A stretch of DNA of 64,000 bases, from NCBI RefSeq assembly GCF_900099835.1, contig NZ_FNKP01000001.1, forward strand, positions 1,612,001 to 1,676,000, in the 5' to 3' direction. Shown piece by piece: positions 46,673-55,666 of this stretch; within the stretch, counting starts at the first letter, position 1; every line of letters begins with the position of its first letter. Under the pieces are notes generated by a model. It worked only from the letters and a program-made list of their open reading frames with translations, had not been told where the DNA came from and made no database searches. Position numbers and translations under genes: made by a program. The DNA is from Paraburkholderia fungorum (GTDB lineage Bacteria; Pseudomonadota; Gammaproteobacteria; Burkholderiales; Burkholderiaceae).

Positions 46673-48277
46673 ATGACTTTCGTTAAAGAGTTTCGTAACC
46701 GATCATTCGAAGATGTACGTGCGTCGTTGCTGGAGCGCGAGGAAATCGCGCTGCTCGACGTGCGGGAAGAGGAGCCGCACGCAGGCGGTCATCCGTTGTT
46801 TGCCGCGAATCTGCCGTTATCGCGGCTCGAACTGGACGCACCCGTGCGTTTGCCGCGTCTCGCGGTGCCGATCGTTCTGTTCGATGCCGGCGAAAATTAC
46901 GCGCAACGCGCCGCCGAACGCCTGACCGAACTGGGCTATACCGATGTCGCGTTGCTCGAAGGCGGCCTGCAAGGCTGGCGCACGGCCGGCGGCGAACTGT
47001 TCCGCGACGTCAACGTGCCGGGCAAGGCGTTCGGCGAACTCGTGCAGCAGGTGCGTCATACGCCGACGTTGAGCGCGCAGCAGGTGCAGGATCTGATCGA
47101 CAGCGAGGCCAACGTCGTCGTGTTCGACGCGCGCCGCTTCGACGAATATCAGACCATGAATATTCCCGGCAGCATCAGCGTGGCGGGCGCGGAATTGCTG
47201 CTGGGCGCGCGGCAACTCGCGCCGGACCCGGCCACGCGGATCATCGTCAATTGCGCGGGGCGCACGCGCAGCATCATCGGCGCGCAGTCGCTGATCAATG
47301 CGAGTGTGCCGAATCCGGTCGCGGCGCTGCGCAACGGCACGATCGGCTGGACGTTGTCGGGTCAGCCGCTCGCGCACGGCAGCTCACGCCGCTTCGACCC
47401 GGCCGCCACCGGCGACGCCGTGCGTCTCGCCGCCGCCGAATCCGCGCGTGCGCTCGCGGATCGCGCGCGGGTAGGCCGCACGTCACGCGACGAGGCTCGC
47501 CGCTGGGCCGGAGAAGCGGTGCGTACCGTGTATCGCTTCGACGTGCGGTCGCCGGAAGAATACGAAGCGGGGCACGTGCCCGGCTTTCGTAGCGCACCGG
47601 GCGGCCAGTTGGTGCAGGAGGCCGACGTGTTCGCGCCGGTGCGCGGCGCGCGCGTGATTCTCGCGGACAACGACGGCGTGCGCGCGAACATGACGGCGTC
47701 GTGGCTCGCGCAGATGAACATCGAGGCGTACGTCGTGGACGGCCTGATGCCCGCCGACTTCGCCGAGAAAGGCCCGGCGCCCGCAGCGCGATTTGCGCCC
47801 GCCGCACCCGCCGCCGACGAAATCACGGGAGCCGATCTCGTCACGTTGCTGCAATCGCGCGGCACAGTGGTGCTCGATTTCACGTCGAGCGAGAATTATG
47901 TGAAGCGTCATATTCCCGGCGCGTGGTTCGTAATCCGCTCGCAACTCGGCGATGTGCTGCGCCAGTTGCCCGATGCGCAACGCTATGTGCTGACATGCGG
48001 CAGCAGTCTGCTCGCGCGCTTTGCGGCGCCGGAAGTTGCTGCGTTGACCGGATGCCCCGTACAGGTGCTCACGGGCGGTACGGCGGCGTGGATCGACGCG
48101 GGTCTGCCGGTCGAAAGCGGGGAGACGCGCATGGCGTCGCCGCGTATCGACCGGTATCGCCGTCCTTACGAGGGCACCGATCACCCGCTCGACGCGATGA
48201 ACGCGTATCTGGAGTGGGAGCAGGGGCTGGTCGCGCAACTGGAGCGGGACGGCACGCACCGCTTCCGGGTGATCTGA
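46673..48277 (+). CDS. four-domain rhodanese-related sulfurtransferase
   Basis: 534 residues made of four rhodanese modules (about 10-115, 130-235, 270-365, 383-480) plus a C-terminal helical tail. Modules 2 and 4 keep the active-site Cys (Cys194 in NCAGRTRS, Cys442 in TCGSS); modules 1 and 3 have Asp-rich loops there instead (LFDAGENY, LADNDG). Rhodaneses move sulfane sulfur between thiosulfate, persulfides and thiols in the cytoplasm. Such proteins are often linked to thiol dioxygenases in related bacteria; none is seen here. The leader suggests control by cysteine supply. Confidence 0.9.
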   Translation: MTFVKEFRNRSFEDVRASLLEREEIALLDVREEEPHAGGHPLFAANLPLSRLELDAPVRLPRLAVPIVLFDAGENYAQRAAERLTELGYTDVALLEGGLQGWRTAGGELFRDVNVPGKAFGELVQQVRHTPTLSAQQVQDLIDSEANVVVFDARRFDEYQTMNIPGSISVAGAELLLGARQLAPDPATRIIVNCAGRTRSIIGAQSLINASVPNPVAALRNGTIGWTLSGQPLAHGSSRRFDPAATGDAVRLAAAESARALADRARVGRTSRDEARRWAGEAVRTVYRFDVRSPEEYEAGHVPGFRSAPGGQLVQEADVFAPVRGARVILADNDGVRANMTASWLAQMNIEAYVVDGLMPADFAEKGPAPAARFAPAAPAADEITGADLVTLLQSRGTVVLDFTSSENYVKRHIPGAWFVIRSQLGDVLRQLPDAQRYVLTCGSSLLARFAAPEVAALTGCPVQVLTGGTAAWIDAGLPVESGETRMASPRIDRYRRPYEGTDHPLDAMNAYLEWEQGLVAQLERDGTHRFRVI

Positions 48278-48383
48278 TCCGCTTATCGCGAGGCGCCGTT
48301 TTGCGTGGGCCGCTGGTGGAAATCATCTGCCGATTCGGTGTAAACGCGCTCTCGTCTAAAGCCGCCGATCCGTTTAGATTATC

Positions 48384-48628
48384 GCCATCAGGAAGGCTTA
48401 TCGAGGGACCAGGACGGCCAGCCAAGCAGCGGTTTGCCATTCCGTCGATGGCGCGAGGTGAGTCGCCAAGGTGGCTCACCGCTTCGCCGGAACCGGACCG
48501 CTGCGTGTCGTCCCCGTTGCTTCGAGCCAGGCGGCTTGCGCAAGCTCTCACCGAATCTGCAGGCCGCTTTCATTTCCGGTTGACCGTATCGACCGATCCG
48601 GCGACGCTTTGCACAGCGTCGCCTTTTT
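48384..48628 (+). ncRNA. candidate small RNA with own terminator
   Basis: An A/T-rich, -10-like patch (TTAGAT, about 48373-48378) is followed by about 240 bp of structured sequence. It includes a stem GGTGAG...CTCACC (about 48459-48480) extended by flanking G/C pairs, and ends in a perfect terminator GGCGACGCT/AGCGTCGCC plus five T (48600-48628). It lies too far from the rhodanese stop to be only its terminator. No known RNA family was recognised; it could also be a long 3' tail. Confidence 0.35.
48600..48628 (+). terminator. strong intrinsic terminator
   Basis: Nine-bp perfect arms around TTGCAC followed by TTTTT. It ends either the rhodanese transcript or the candidate small RNA. Confidence 0.9.
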
Positions 48629-48664
48629 GCTTGTGGCGACGGTTTTTTTCAGCGCTCGAAAAGT

Positions 48665-48726
48665 GCGTTCGCCGCAACGCTCTACACAAGCGCCAAAAAA
48701 CCGCGTTCGCCGCAACGTTCTGCACA
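48665..48726. repeat. two 24-bp direct repeats with internal dyads
   Basis: GCGTTCGCCGCAACGCTCTA begins the first copy (48665-48688) and GCGTTCGCCGCAACGTTCTG the second (48703-48726), 38 bp apart and differing at two positions over 24 bp. The first copy holds a GCGTT/AACGC dyad. A-runs and T-runs flank them. Possible regulator sites. Confidence 0.55.
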
Positions 48727-48967
48727 CATCATTCGTCACTCGTCCGCAGCAAAACCTGCATTTTTTGCGGGACGTCCTGTAGTTTTTTCCGTCTTCGCAT
48801 TCTCAACCGGTAAGCCGCCGCGCACGGTGTTGCCTTTGTGCCCGCCTCGCTCGCCGTTTTCGTGATGCGCGGTTATCCTTGGACACGACCCGGCGACGCG
48901 CGCCGGGCAAGCGCGCCACAACACCAAACCGCGTGCCCTGGCGGGCACGCCCGAACAGGGACTCGCT

Positions 48968-49519
48968 GTGGGTTTCAAACTGCTTACTGCCGCCGTGCTG
49001 GCCGCGTGCATCGCACTGACCGGCTGTAACGAACAACAGAGCGACCAGGCCGTGCAAAAACTCAAGGAATTCTTCAACGCCGTCAAGCCGGACGCACTAC
49101 TGCTCAAGGATATGACGCCGGGCGTGACCACCGAAGCGCAGGTCCGCGATCAGATGGGCAAGCCGGAAACCGAGCGCACTTTCACCGACGGCTCGAAACG
49201 TTTCGAGTATCCGCGTGGTCCACAAGGTTTGAATACGTACATGGTCGACATCGACCGTGACGGTAAATTGCAAGCTATCACCCAGGTGCTGACAGCCGCC
49301 AATTTCGGCAAGATCCGCGTGGGCATGACCGAGGACGAAGTGCGGCGTCTGCTTGGCAAGCCGGGTCAGGTGGCGGTGTATCCGCTCAAACCGGAGACTG
49401 TGTGGAGCTGGAAGTGGCGCGAAGGCGGCGTCACCGAAGAGGGCTTTTTCAACGTGCATTTCGACCGTAACGAGAAGGTGTATACGACATCGCGCTCAGA
49501 CGTGATTCGCGGACGCTAG
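48968..49519 (+). CDS. BamE/SmpA-like outer-membrane lipoprotein
   Basis: 183 residues starting at a GTG with AGGGA upstream. Signal peptide with lipobox LTGC (Cys20). Two repeats of the SmpA/OmlA fold follow, each with a GxT/ExQVRDxxGKPE pattern (GVTTEAQVRDQMGKP and GMTEDEVRRLLGKPG). BamE helps outer-membrane protein assembly; this copy is a two-repeat relative whose role is not proven. It precedes the patatin gene by 47 bp on the same strand. Confidence 0.85.
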   Translation: MGFKLLTAAVLAACIALTGCNEQQSDQAVQKLKEFFNAVKPDALLLKDMTPGVTTEAQVRDQMGKPETERTFTDGSKRFEYPRGPQGLNTYMVDIDRDGKLQAITQVLTAANFGKIRVGMTEDEVRRLLGKPGQVAVYPLKPETVWSWKWREGGVTEEGFFNVHFDRNEKVYTTSRSDVIRGR

Positions 49520-49566
49520 CAGGTAGTCAGTCAAAAAACGAAGCAGTGAACGAAGCGGGGTAAAAA

Positions 49567-50520
49567 ATGATACGTCGACGTCGGTACAGCCGTATCGGGC
49601 TGGTGTTGGGAGGGGGCGCCGCGCGCGGCTGGGCGCATATCGGGGCAATTCGCGCGTTGCACGACGCGGGCATCAAGCCCGACGTGGTGTGCGGCACGTC
49701 GATCGGCGCGCTGGTCGGCGCCGTGTACGCGAACGGCGATCTCGACTGGCTCGAAGAGTGGGTATCGCGTCTTAGCTGGCAGACGGTGGTGCGCCTGCTC
49801 GACCTGCGCATCTCGGGCGGCCTGCTCGGCGGACGCAAGGTGATCCAGCTATTCGCGGAGAAATTCGCCGGTTGCTCGATCGCGCAACTGAAGATGCCGT
49901 TCGCGGCGGTCGCCACCGAACTCGATACCGGCCGCGAAATCTGGCTTCAGGACGGCAGCACGATCGACTCGGTGCGCGCATCGATTGCGATTCCGGGCAT
50001 TTTCACGCCCGTGTGGCACAACGGCGTGTGGCTGGTGGACGGCGGGCTGAGCAATCCGGTGCCGGTGTCGGTTGCACGCGGTATGCGCGCGGATTGCGTG
50101 ATCGCCATCGATCTGAATAACGACATTCTGAACGGCCGCGATTTCGGCGGCGCGGTGGTTGAAACACCCGCGCTCGATCCGGCCGCGCCGCCGCCGGTCT
50201 CGTTACGCCGCAACGGCAAGCCGTGGCCGCGCTGGCTCGCGCCCGCCGACACACCCGTCACCGACGACGTGCGGGTCGCGCCGCCGCGCAGCGCGCGCGT
50301 ACCGTCGATGCTGAGTTCGGTCGCGCAAAGCATCGACATCATGCAGGTGCGGATCACGCGCAGCCGGCTCGCGGGAGAGCCGGCAGACATCCTGATCCAG
50401 CCGCGGCTCGGCGGCATGGGCATTTTCGATTTTCACCGCGCGGCGCCGGCAATCGAAGAAGGGCGCGCGGCGGTCGAATACATGCTGCCGGCGATCCGCG
50501 CGCGCCTGGGAATGGACTAA
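49567..50520 (+). CDS. patatin-like phospholipase (RssA-like)
   Basis: 317 residues. Patatin catalytic dyad: oxyanion GGGAARG (16-22), nucleophile Ser in GTSIGALVG and Asp in VDGGLSNPVPV. Family enzymes are lipid acyl hydrolases acting at membranes. The C-terminal third is less conserved and Pro/Arg-rich. It follows the BamE-like lipoprotein, so an envelope role is plausible. It is the last gene before the arginine transport locus, separated by 340 bp. Confidence 0.92.
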   Translation: MIRRRRYSRIGLVLGGGAARGWAHIGAIRALHDAGIKPDVVCGTSIGALVGAVYANGDLDWLEEWVSRLSWQTVVRLLDLRISGGLLGGRKVIQLFAEKFAGCSIAQLKMPFAAVATELDTGREIWLQDGSTIDSVRASIAIPGIFTPVWHNGVWLVDGGLSNPVPVSVARGMRADCVIAIDLNNDILNGRDFGGAVVETPALDPAAPPPVSLRRNGKPWPRWLAPADTPVTDDVRVAPPRSARVPSMLSSVAQSIDIMQVRITRSRLAGEPADILIQPRLGGMGIFDFHRAAPAIEEGRAAVEYMLPAIRARLGMD

Positions 50521-50859
50521 ACGCTGGCGGGATCGCGGATTTCAGCTTCGTTCGGTCTCGTTCACGCCCAAACGATCTATCGAAAAAGCGACCCGAAACT
50601 TGCTAAATCGCGGCGGCGCGTGCCGCCCGCGAGGCAGCTTACAAAAACATATCCCCCGTAAAACCAAGCGCTGCGAGCGGCGAGAGCCGCTCAAGCGTCG
50701 AATGTTGCGTCGCAACAAACCGCACGCCCCATATTTGAGCATTTGATTTTCGCTTGCGAGACTCCGCGCCATGCCGGATGAGTCGGGGCAGGCGTGCAGC
50801 ATCGCCGGGCCATGCCGACGCCATCCGTGACATCCTCAAAAACTTGGATGGAGACAAGC
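50521..50859. other. regulatory gap before hisQ
   Basis: About 340 bp. It contains a hairpin GAGCGGC/GCCGCTC (50675-50692) and a 15-bp odd palindrome TGTTGCGtCGCAACA (50703-50717), a possible regulator site for the arginine locus. No gene supported. Confidence 0.55.
50703..50717. promoter_or_regulatory. 15-bp palindrome upstream of hisQ
   Basis: TGTTGCG t CGCAACA, 143 bp before the hisQ GTG. Could be a repressor site for the transport/catabolic operon; the regulator is unproven. Confidence 0.4.
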
Positions 50860-51549
50860 GTGTTCCTATACGGCTTTGGCCCAGTATTGCTGGCCGGCAC
50901 GATCCAGACGATCGAGCTGTCCGTGCTGTCGCTCGCGACGGCCGTCCTGCTCGGACTCGCGGGCGCGGCCGCGAAGCTGTCGTTCAACCGTCCGTTGCGG
51001 GCCATCGCGACCGGCTATACGACGCTGATCCGCTCGGTGCCCGACCTCGTGCTGATGCTGCTGCTGTTCTACAGCATCCAGATCGGGGTCAACAATCTGA
51101 CCGACGCGTTGAATCTGCCGCAGTTCGACATCGATCCGTTCGTGGCCGGTGTGCTGACGCTCGGCTTCATCTACGGTGCGTATTTCACCGAGACCTTTCG
51201 CGGCGCGTTCCTCTCCGTGCCGCGCGGCCAACTGGAAGCGGGCAGCGCGTACGGCATGAGCGGCGCGCGCGTGTTCACCCGCATCCTGTTTCCGCAGATG
51301 ATGCGCTTCGCGCTGCCCGGCATCGGCAACAACTGGCAGGTGCTGGTCAAGGCGACGGCGCTGGTGTCGATCATCGGTCTCGCCGATATCGTCAAGGCCG
51401 CGCAGGACGCGGGCAAGAGCACCTTCAACATGTTCTTCTTCATTCTGGTCGCCGCGCTGATTTACCTGGCGATCACCTCGGTATCGAATCTCGTGCTGAT
51501 CTGGCTGGGCCGGCGCTATTCGATCGGCGTGCGGCACGCGGAGCTTTGA
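50860..51549 (+). CDS. hisQ: arginine/lysine/ornithine ABC transporter permease
   Basis: 229 residues from a GTG with GGAG six bases before it; this start reproduces the HisQ N-terminus (FLYGFGPVLLAGTIQTIELS). Five membrane helices and the EAA loop (EAGSAYGMSGARVFTRILFP) that docks on the ATPase. With hisM, hisP and the binding protein HisJ it imports basic amino acids across the inner membrane. It is the first gene of the transport unit. Confidence 0.92.
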   Translation: MFLYGFGPVLLAGTIQTIELSVLSLATAVLLGLAGAAAKLSFNRPLRAIATGYTTLIRSVPDLVLMLLLFYSIQIGVNNLTDALNLPQFDIDPFVAGVLTLGFIYGAYFTETFRGAFLSVPRGQLEAGSAYGMSGARVFTRILFPQMMRFALPGIGNNWQVLVKATALVSIIGLADIVKAAQDAGKSTFNMFFFILVAALIYLAITSVSNLVLIWLGRRYSIGVRHAEL

Positions 51550-51556
51550 CAAGACC

Positions 51557-52270
51557 ATGATCGACATCCTCAATCAATTCTGGCGCGCGTTCCTGTACTG
51601 GGACGGTCAGCGCGTATCGGGTCTCGCGGTCACACTGTGGCTGCTGGTGGCGTCGATCGGCATCGGCTTCGTGTGCTCGATTCCGCTGGCCGTGGCGCGC
51701 GTGTCGAAGAACCGCTGGCTCTCGACGCCGGTGCGAATCTACACGTACGTGTTTCGCGGTACGCCGCTTTACGTGCAATTGCTGCTGATCTATACCGGCA
51801 TCTACAGCCTGAATGTCGTGCGCTCGCACAATCTGCTCGACGCGTTTTTTCGCAGCGGTTTTCACTGCGCGATTCTCGCGTTCGCGTTGAACACCTGCGC
51901 GTACACCACCGAGATCTTCGCGGGCGCGATCCGCTCGACGTCGCACGGCGAAGTGGAAGCGGCTCGCGCGTACGGCATGAGCTGGTTCACGATGTACCGG
52001 CGCATTGTGATACCGTCCGCGCTGCGGCGGGCATTGCCGTTGTACAGTAACGAAGTGATCCTGATGCTGCACGCCACCACGGTCGCTTTCACGGCCACAG
52101 TGCCCGACATCCTGAAGGTCGCGCGCGACGCGAATTCCGCCACGTATCAGTCGTTCAACGCGTTCGGGCTCGCGGCGCTGATTTACCTGGTGGTGTCGTT
52201 TGCGCTGGTGGCGCTGTTCCGCCGCGCAGAGCGTCACTGGCTGGCTTATCTGGCGGTGCGCACGCACTGA
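51557..52270 (+). CDS. hisM: arginine/lysine/ornithine ABC transporter permease
   Basis: 237 residues, partner permease of hisQ, with the conserved AYGMSWFTMYRRIVIPSALR loop and five to six helices. Seven bases separate it from the hisQ stop, so the two are co-translated and form the transmembrane channel as a heterodimer. The C-terminal EAA pattern is intact. Confidence 0.92.
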   Translation: MIDILNQFWRAFLYWDGQRVSGLAVTLWLLVASIGIGFVCSIPLAVARVSKNRWLSTPVRIYTYVFRGTPLYVQLLLIYTGIYSLNVVRSHNLLDAFFRSGFHCAILAFALNTCAYTTEIFAGAIRSTSHGEVEAARAYGMSWFTMYRRIVIPSALRRALPLYSNEVILMLHATTVAFTATVPDILKVARDANSATYQSFNAFGLAALIYLVVSFALVALFRRAERHWLAYLAVRTH

Positions 52271-52351
52271 CGCGTCGCATCTCCGCATCGCGGCGCCGCA
52301 ACTGAAGACGCGCCGTCACAGATCGATCCGCATTTTCAAAGGGAGAGCATC

Positions 52352-53143
52352 TTGCTCCACACGACTCAAACCGAAGCTTGCAAGCTCGCCGTGCAGGACA
52401 TCCACAAGCGCTATGGCGACAACGAAGTGCTCAAGGGCGTGTCGCTGAACGCGAACAAGGGCGACGTGATCAGCATCATCGGCGCGAGCGGGTCGGGCAA
52501 GAGCACATTCTTGCGCTGCATCAATTTTCTCGAACGGCCGAACGCCGGTCAGATCGTCGTCGACGGCGAAGCGGTGAAGACGAAGCCCGATCGCGCGGGC
52601 AATCTCGAAGTCGCCGATCACAAGCAGTTGCAGCGCATCCGCACGAAGCTCGCGATGGTGTTCCAGCACTTCAATTTGTGGGCGCACATGAACGTGATCG
52701 AGAACATCGTCGAAGCGCCGATTCATGTGCTCGGCGTGCCGCGCCGCGAAGCCGAAGAACGGGCGCGCGAGTATCTGGAGAAAGTCGGTCTCGCGCCGCG
52801 TCTGGAAAAGCAGTATCCGTCGCATCTGTCGGGTGGTCAGCAGCAACGTGTGGCGATTGCGCGCGCGCTGGCAATGAACCCCGACGTGATGCTGTTCGAC
52901 GAACCCACTTCCGCGCTCGATCCCGAACTGGTCGGCGAAGTGCTGAAGGTGATGCAGAAGCTCGCCGAAGAAGGCCGCACGATGATCGTCGTCACGCACG
53001 AAATGGGTTTTGCGCGCAACGTGTCGAACCATGTGATGTTCCTGCATCAGGGCCGCACCGAAGAAGAGGGGCTGCCCGCCGAGGTGCTGACGTCGCCGCG
53101 CAGCGAGCGGCTCAAGCAGTTCTTGTCCGGCAGCCTGAAGTAA
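52352..53143 (+). CDS. hisP: arginine/lysine/ornithine ABC transporter ATPase
   Basis: 263 residues, starting at a TTG with GGGAG directly before it. Walker [10 protein letters not shown] (about 43-51), signature LSGGQQQR, Walker [13 protein letters not shown] and a switch His in VVTHEMGF. It powers the HisQM channel. It is followed 36 bp later by the regulator gene. The TTG start is unusual but the ribosome site supports it. Confidence 0.95.
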   Translation: MLHTTQTEACKLAVQDIHKRYGDNEVLKGVSLNANKGDVISIIGASGSGKSTFLRCINFLERPNAGQIVVDGEAVKTKPDRAGNLEVADHKQLQRIRTKLAMVFQHFNLWAHMNVIENIVEAPIHVLGVPRREAEERAREYLEKVGLAPRLEKQYPSHLSGGQQQRVAIARALAMNPDVMLFDEPTSALDPELVGEVLKVMQKLAEEGRTMIVVTHEMGFARNVSNHVMFLHQGRTEEEGLPAEVLTSPRSERLKQFLSGSLK

Positions 53144-53179
53144 CGCGCGGCTCTTCGCCTCCGCGCCTGTTCTTTAACG

Positions 53180-54232
53180 ATGCCTCCTCGCACGTCCAGC
53201 CCGGCTCGCACCACGCAGGTCGTTATCGTCGCGTTGCCGCCCGTGTCGATGTCGGGCGTCGGACCGATTGTCGACGCGCTCAATCTCGCCAATGAAATCG
53301 ACGGGCGCGCGCTGTATCGCGTGCAGGTGTGTTCGTGGGACGGTCGCGCGGTGCCGCTTTCCGGCGGCGCGCAATGGCCCGCCGACGCCGCGTTCGGCGA
53401 CGCAATTTCATGCGACTGGCTGATTATCGTCAGCGAGCGGTTTCAGCAATTCGCCGACTACCGGCTGTTTCTCGCGAGTCTGTCGCGGGTCGGCCAGCGC
53501 ACGCCGCTGGTCACCGGCATTCATCACGGCGTGTGGTGGCTCGCGATGGCGGGGCAGTTGTCCGGTTATCGCGTGAGCGTCAACTGGGAAACCTATCAGC
53601 AGTTTTCCGAGCAGTTCGAGCGCTCCATCGTTACCCAGCAGATTTTCGAAATCGACCGTGATCGCGCGACCTGCGCGGGCGGTCAGGCCACCGTCGACTT
53701 CATGCTCGCGATGATCGGCCGCGAACACGGCCCCGAACTGGCGGACCGTATCGCCGATACGCTCGGCGTCGGCGTATTGCGCGCGGGCGAGGAGCGTCAG
53801 CGCATTCCGTTCGTGACCGCGCCGGGCGAGCGGCATCCGCGTCTGAACGACGCGTTGCTGCTGATGGAAGCGAATATCGAAGACCCGCTCACCACCGATG
53901 AAATCGCCGGCCTCGTCGGCGTATCGCGTCGTCAGCTGGAGCGGTTGTTCCGTCAGTATCTCGGCTCGATGCCGTCCAAATACTACCTGGGCTTGCGGCT
54001 TTCGAAAGCGCGCACGCAATTGCAGCGCACCAGCAAATCGGTCGTGCAGATCAGTCTCGCTTGTGGTTTTTCGTCGGCGGCGCATTTTTCGAATGCGTAT
54101 CGCGAACGTTTTGGTGTCACACCGCGAGAGGATCGTCGTAACTGGATCGACAAGCAGACCGGCGCGAGCGGCAGCGTGGCGAGCGAGCCTCGGCCGGGCG
54201 CGCTGATCGAGCGGCCGGATCAGGTGGATTGA
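53180..54232 (+). CDS. argR: ArgR-type AraC-family regulator of arginine metabolism
   Basis: 350 residues. An N-terminal GATase1-like domain (about 15-200, with VVIVALPPVSMSGVGPIVDA) and a C-terminal AraC HTH pair (around DEIAGLVGVSRRQLERLFRQ and VVQISLACGFSSAAHFSNAY). The architecture and position match Pseudomonas ArgR, which with arginine activates uptake and the catabolic genes. It stands between hisP and astC and probably controls both directions of the cluster. It is unrelated to E. coli ArgR. Confidence 0.85.
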   Translation: MPPRTSSPARTTQVVIVALPPVSMSGVGPIVDALNLANEIDGRALYRVQVCSWDGRAVPLSGGAQWPADAAFGDAISCDWLIIVSERFQQFADYRLFLASLSRVGQRTPLVTGIHHGVWWLAMAGQLSGYRVSVNWETYQQFSEQFERSIVTQQIFEIDRDRATCAGGQATVDFMLAMIGREHGPELADRIADTLGVGVLRAGEERQRIPFVTAPGERHPRLNDALLLMEANIEDPLTTDEIAGLVGVSRRQLERLFRQYLGSMPSKYYLGLRLSKARTQLQRTSKSVVQISLACGFSSAAHFSNAYRERFGVTPREDRRNWIDKQTGASGSVASEPRPGALIERPDQVD

Positions 54233-54300
54233 CGCGCTGTATGTAGCGAACCGCCGCGCGCACCGCAAGCTGTTCACGCGCGTGGAACCTCATAGAAAGC

Positions 54301-54325
54301 GTCGCGTATGCGCAAGACGTATCGC
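54301..54325. promoter_or_regulatory. possible ArgR half-sites upstream of astC
   Basis: GTCGC (54301-54305) and ATCGC (54321-54325) lie 20 bp apart, with bases following the first (GTCGC-8-AA) resembling the known TGTCGC-N8-AA half-site. The resemblance is partial. Confidence 0.3.
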
Positions 54326-54378
54326 GTGCGGTTTCCTACACTACTCGTATTACCTCTCACCCGTAACGAGGATTTGCC

Positions 54379-55614
54379 ATGAACGACCTGACTGTGACAC
54401 GCCAGACCTTCGACGAAGTCATGGTGCCGGTGTTTTCGCCCGCCGCCTTCGTACCGGATCGCGGTCTCGGTTCGCGCGTCTGGGATACGCAGGGCCGCGA
54501 CTATATCGACTTCGCCGGCGGCATCGCCGTCACCGCGCTCGGCCACTCGCACCCTGAACTGCTGAAGGTGCTGCACGAGCAGGGCGGCAAGCTATGGCAC
54601 ATCGGTAATGGCTACACCAACGAGCCGGTTTTGCGTCTTGCCAAACGTCTCGAAGACCTCACGTTTGCCGACCGCGCGTTCTTCGCGAACTCCGGCGCGG
54701 AAGCGAACGAGGCCGCGCTGAAGCTCGCGCGCCGCGTCGCATTCGACCGTTTCGGCGCAGACAAAGACGAAATCATCTCGTTCACGCAGTCGTTCCACGG
54801 GCGTACGTTCTTCACGGTGAGCGTCGGCGGTCAGCCCAAGTATTCGGAAGGCTTCGGCCCGGTGCCGGCCGGCATCAAACATCTGCCGTACAACGATATC
54901 GACGCGGCGAAGCAAGCGATCGGCGCGAAAACCTGTGCGGTGATCGTCGAGCCGATTCAGGGCGAAGGCGGCGTGATTCCCGCTGATCCGGCGTTCCTGA
55001 AGGCCTTGCGCGAAGCATGCGACGAGCACGGCGCACTGCTGATTTTTGACGAGGTACAAACGGGTGTGGGCCGCAGCGGCTACTTCTACGCGTACGAGGA
55101 CACGGGCGTGACGCCGGACATCCTGACCACGGCGAAAGCACTCGGCAACGGCTTCCCGATCGGCGCGATGCTGACCACGAACGAACTGGCCGCGCATTTC
55201 AAGGTCGGCGTGCACGGCACGACGTATGGCGGCAATCCGCTCGGCACGGCGATCGCCGAGAAGGTTGTGGAACTGGTCAGCGACCCGAAGCTGCTCGAAG
55301 GCGTGCGCGCTCGCGGTGAAGCACTGAAGGGCCACCTTGCGAAACTGCACGAGCGCTTCGGTCTGTTCAAAGAAGTGCGCGGCAAGGGGCTGCTGATCGG
55401 TGCGGAATTGACCGATGCGTTCAAGGGCCGCGCGAAAGATTTCGTCACGGCTGCGGGTCAGCATGGCGTGATCATGCTGATGGCGGGGCCGGACGTGCTG
55501 CGTTTCGTGCCGTCGCTGATCATGCCGCTCGACGACATGAACGAAGGCTTCGAGCGCCTGACGAAGGCGTTCGGCGAAATCGTCGAGGCCAACGTGCAAG
55601 CGGCGGCGCGTTGA
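54379..55614 (+). CDS. astC: succinylornithine/acetylornithine transaminase
   Basis: 411 residues, class III PLP aminotransferase. PLP Lys lies in [13 protein letters not shown], with conserved [11 protein letters not shown] and [14 protein letters not shown]. In the AST pathway it converts succinylornithine to succinylglutamate semialdehyde; the same enzyme often also serves arginine biosynthesis. Preceded by the regulator argR and followed by the AST genes on the same strand. Confidence 0.93.
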   Translation: MNDLTVTRQTFDEVMVPVFSPAAFVPDRGLGSRVWDTQGRDYIDFAGGIAVTALGHSHPELLKVLHEQGGKLWHIGNGYTNEPVLRLAKRLEDLTFADRAFFANSGAEANEAALKLARRVAFDRFGADKDEIISFTQSFHGRTFFTVSVGGQPKYSEGFGPVPAGIKHLPYNDIDAAKQAIGAKTCAVIVEPIQGEGGVIPADPAFLKALREACDEHGALLIFDEVQTGVGRSGYFYAYEDTGVTPDILTTAKALGNGFPIGAMLTTNELAAHFKVGVHGTTYGGNPLGTAIAEKVVELVSDPKLLEGVRARGEALKGHLAKLHERFGLFKEVRGKGLLIGAELTDAFKGRAKDFVTAAGQHGVIMLMAGPDVLRFVPSLIMPLDDMNEGFERLTKAFGEIVEANVQAAAR

Positions 55615-55666
55615 TTCACAGCATGGAGCGGAAGCCGCGAACCATGCGTCACATTCAACAGGAACG

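Larger units (their letters stand above)
48278..48967. other. gap after the rhodanese gene with RNA-like features
   Basis: 690 bp; no protein gene supported. Holds a probable small RNA (48384-48628) and a pair of near-identical 24-bp repeats (48665-48726). Confidence 0.6.

Noticed and set aside
48395..48460. Resemblance to a SAM-type riboswitch (CTTATCGAG...GGCC)
   Set aside because: Only scattered short matches; the expected helices and the conserved GCAACC core are not present, and the downstream gene is not in methionine metabolism.
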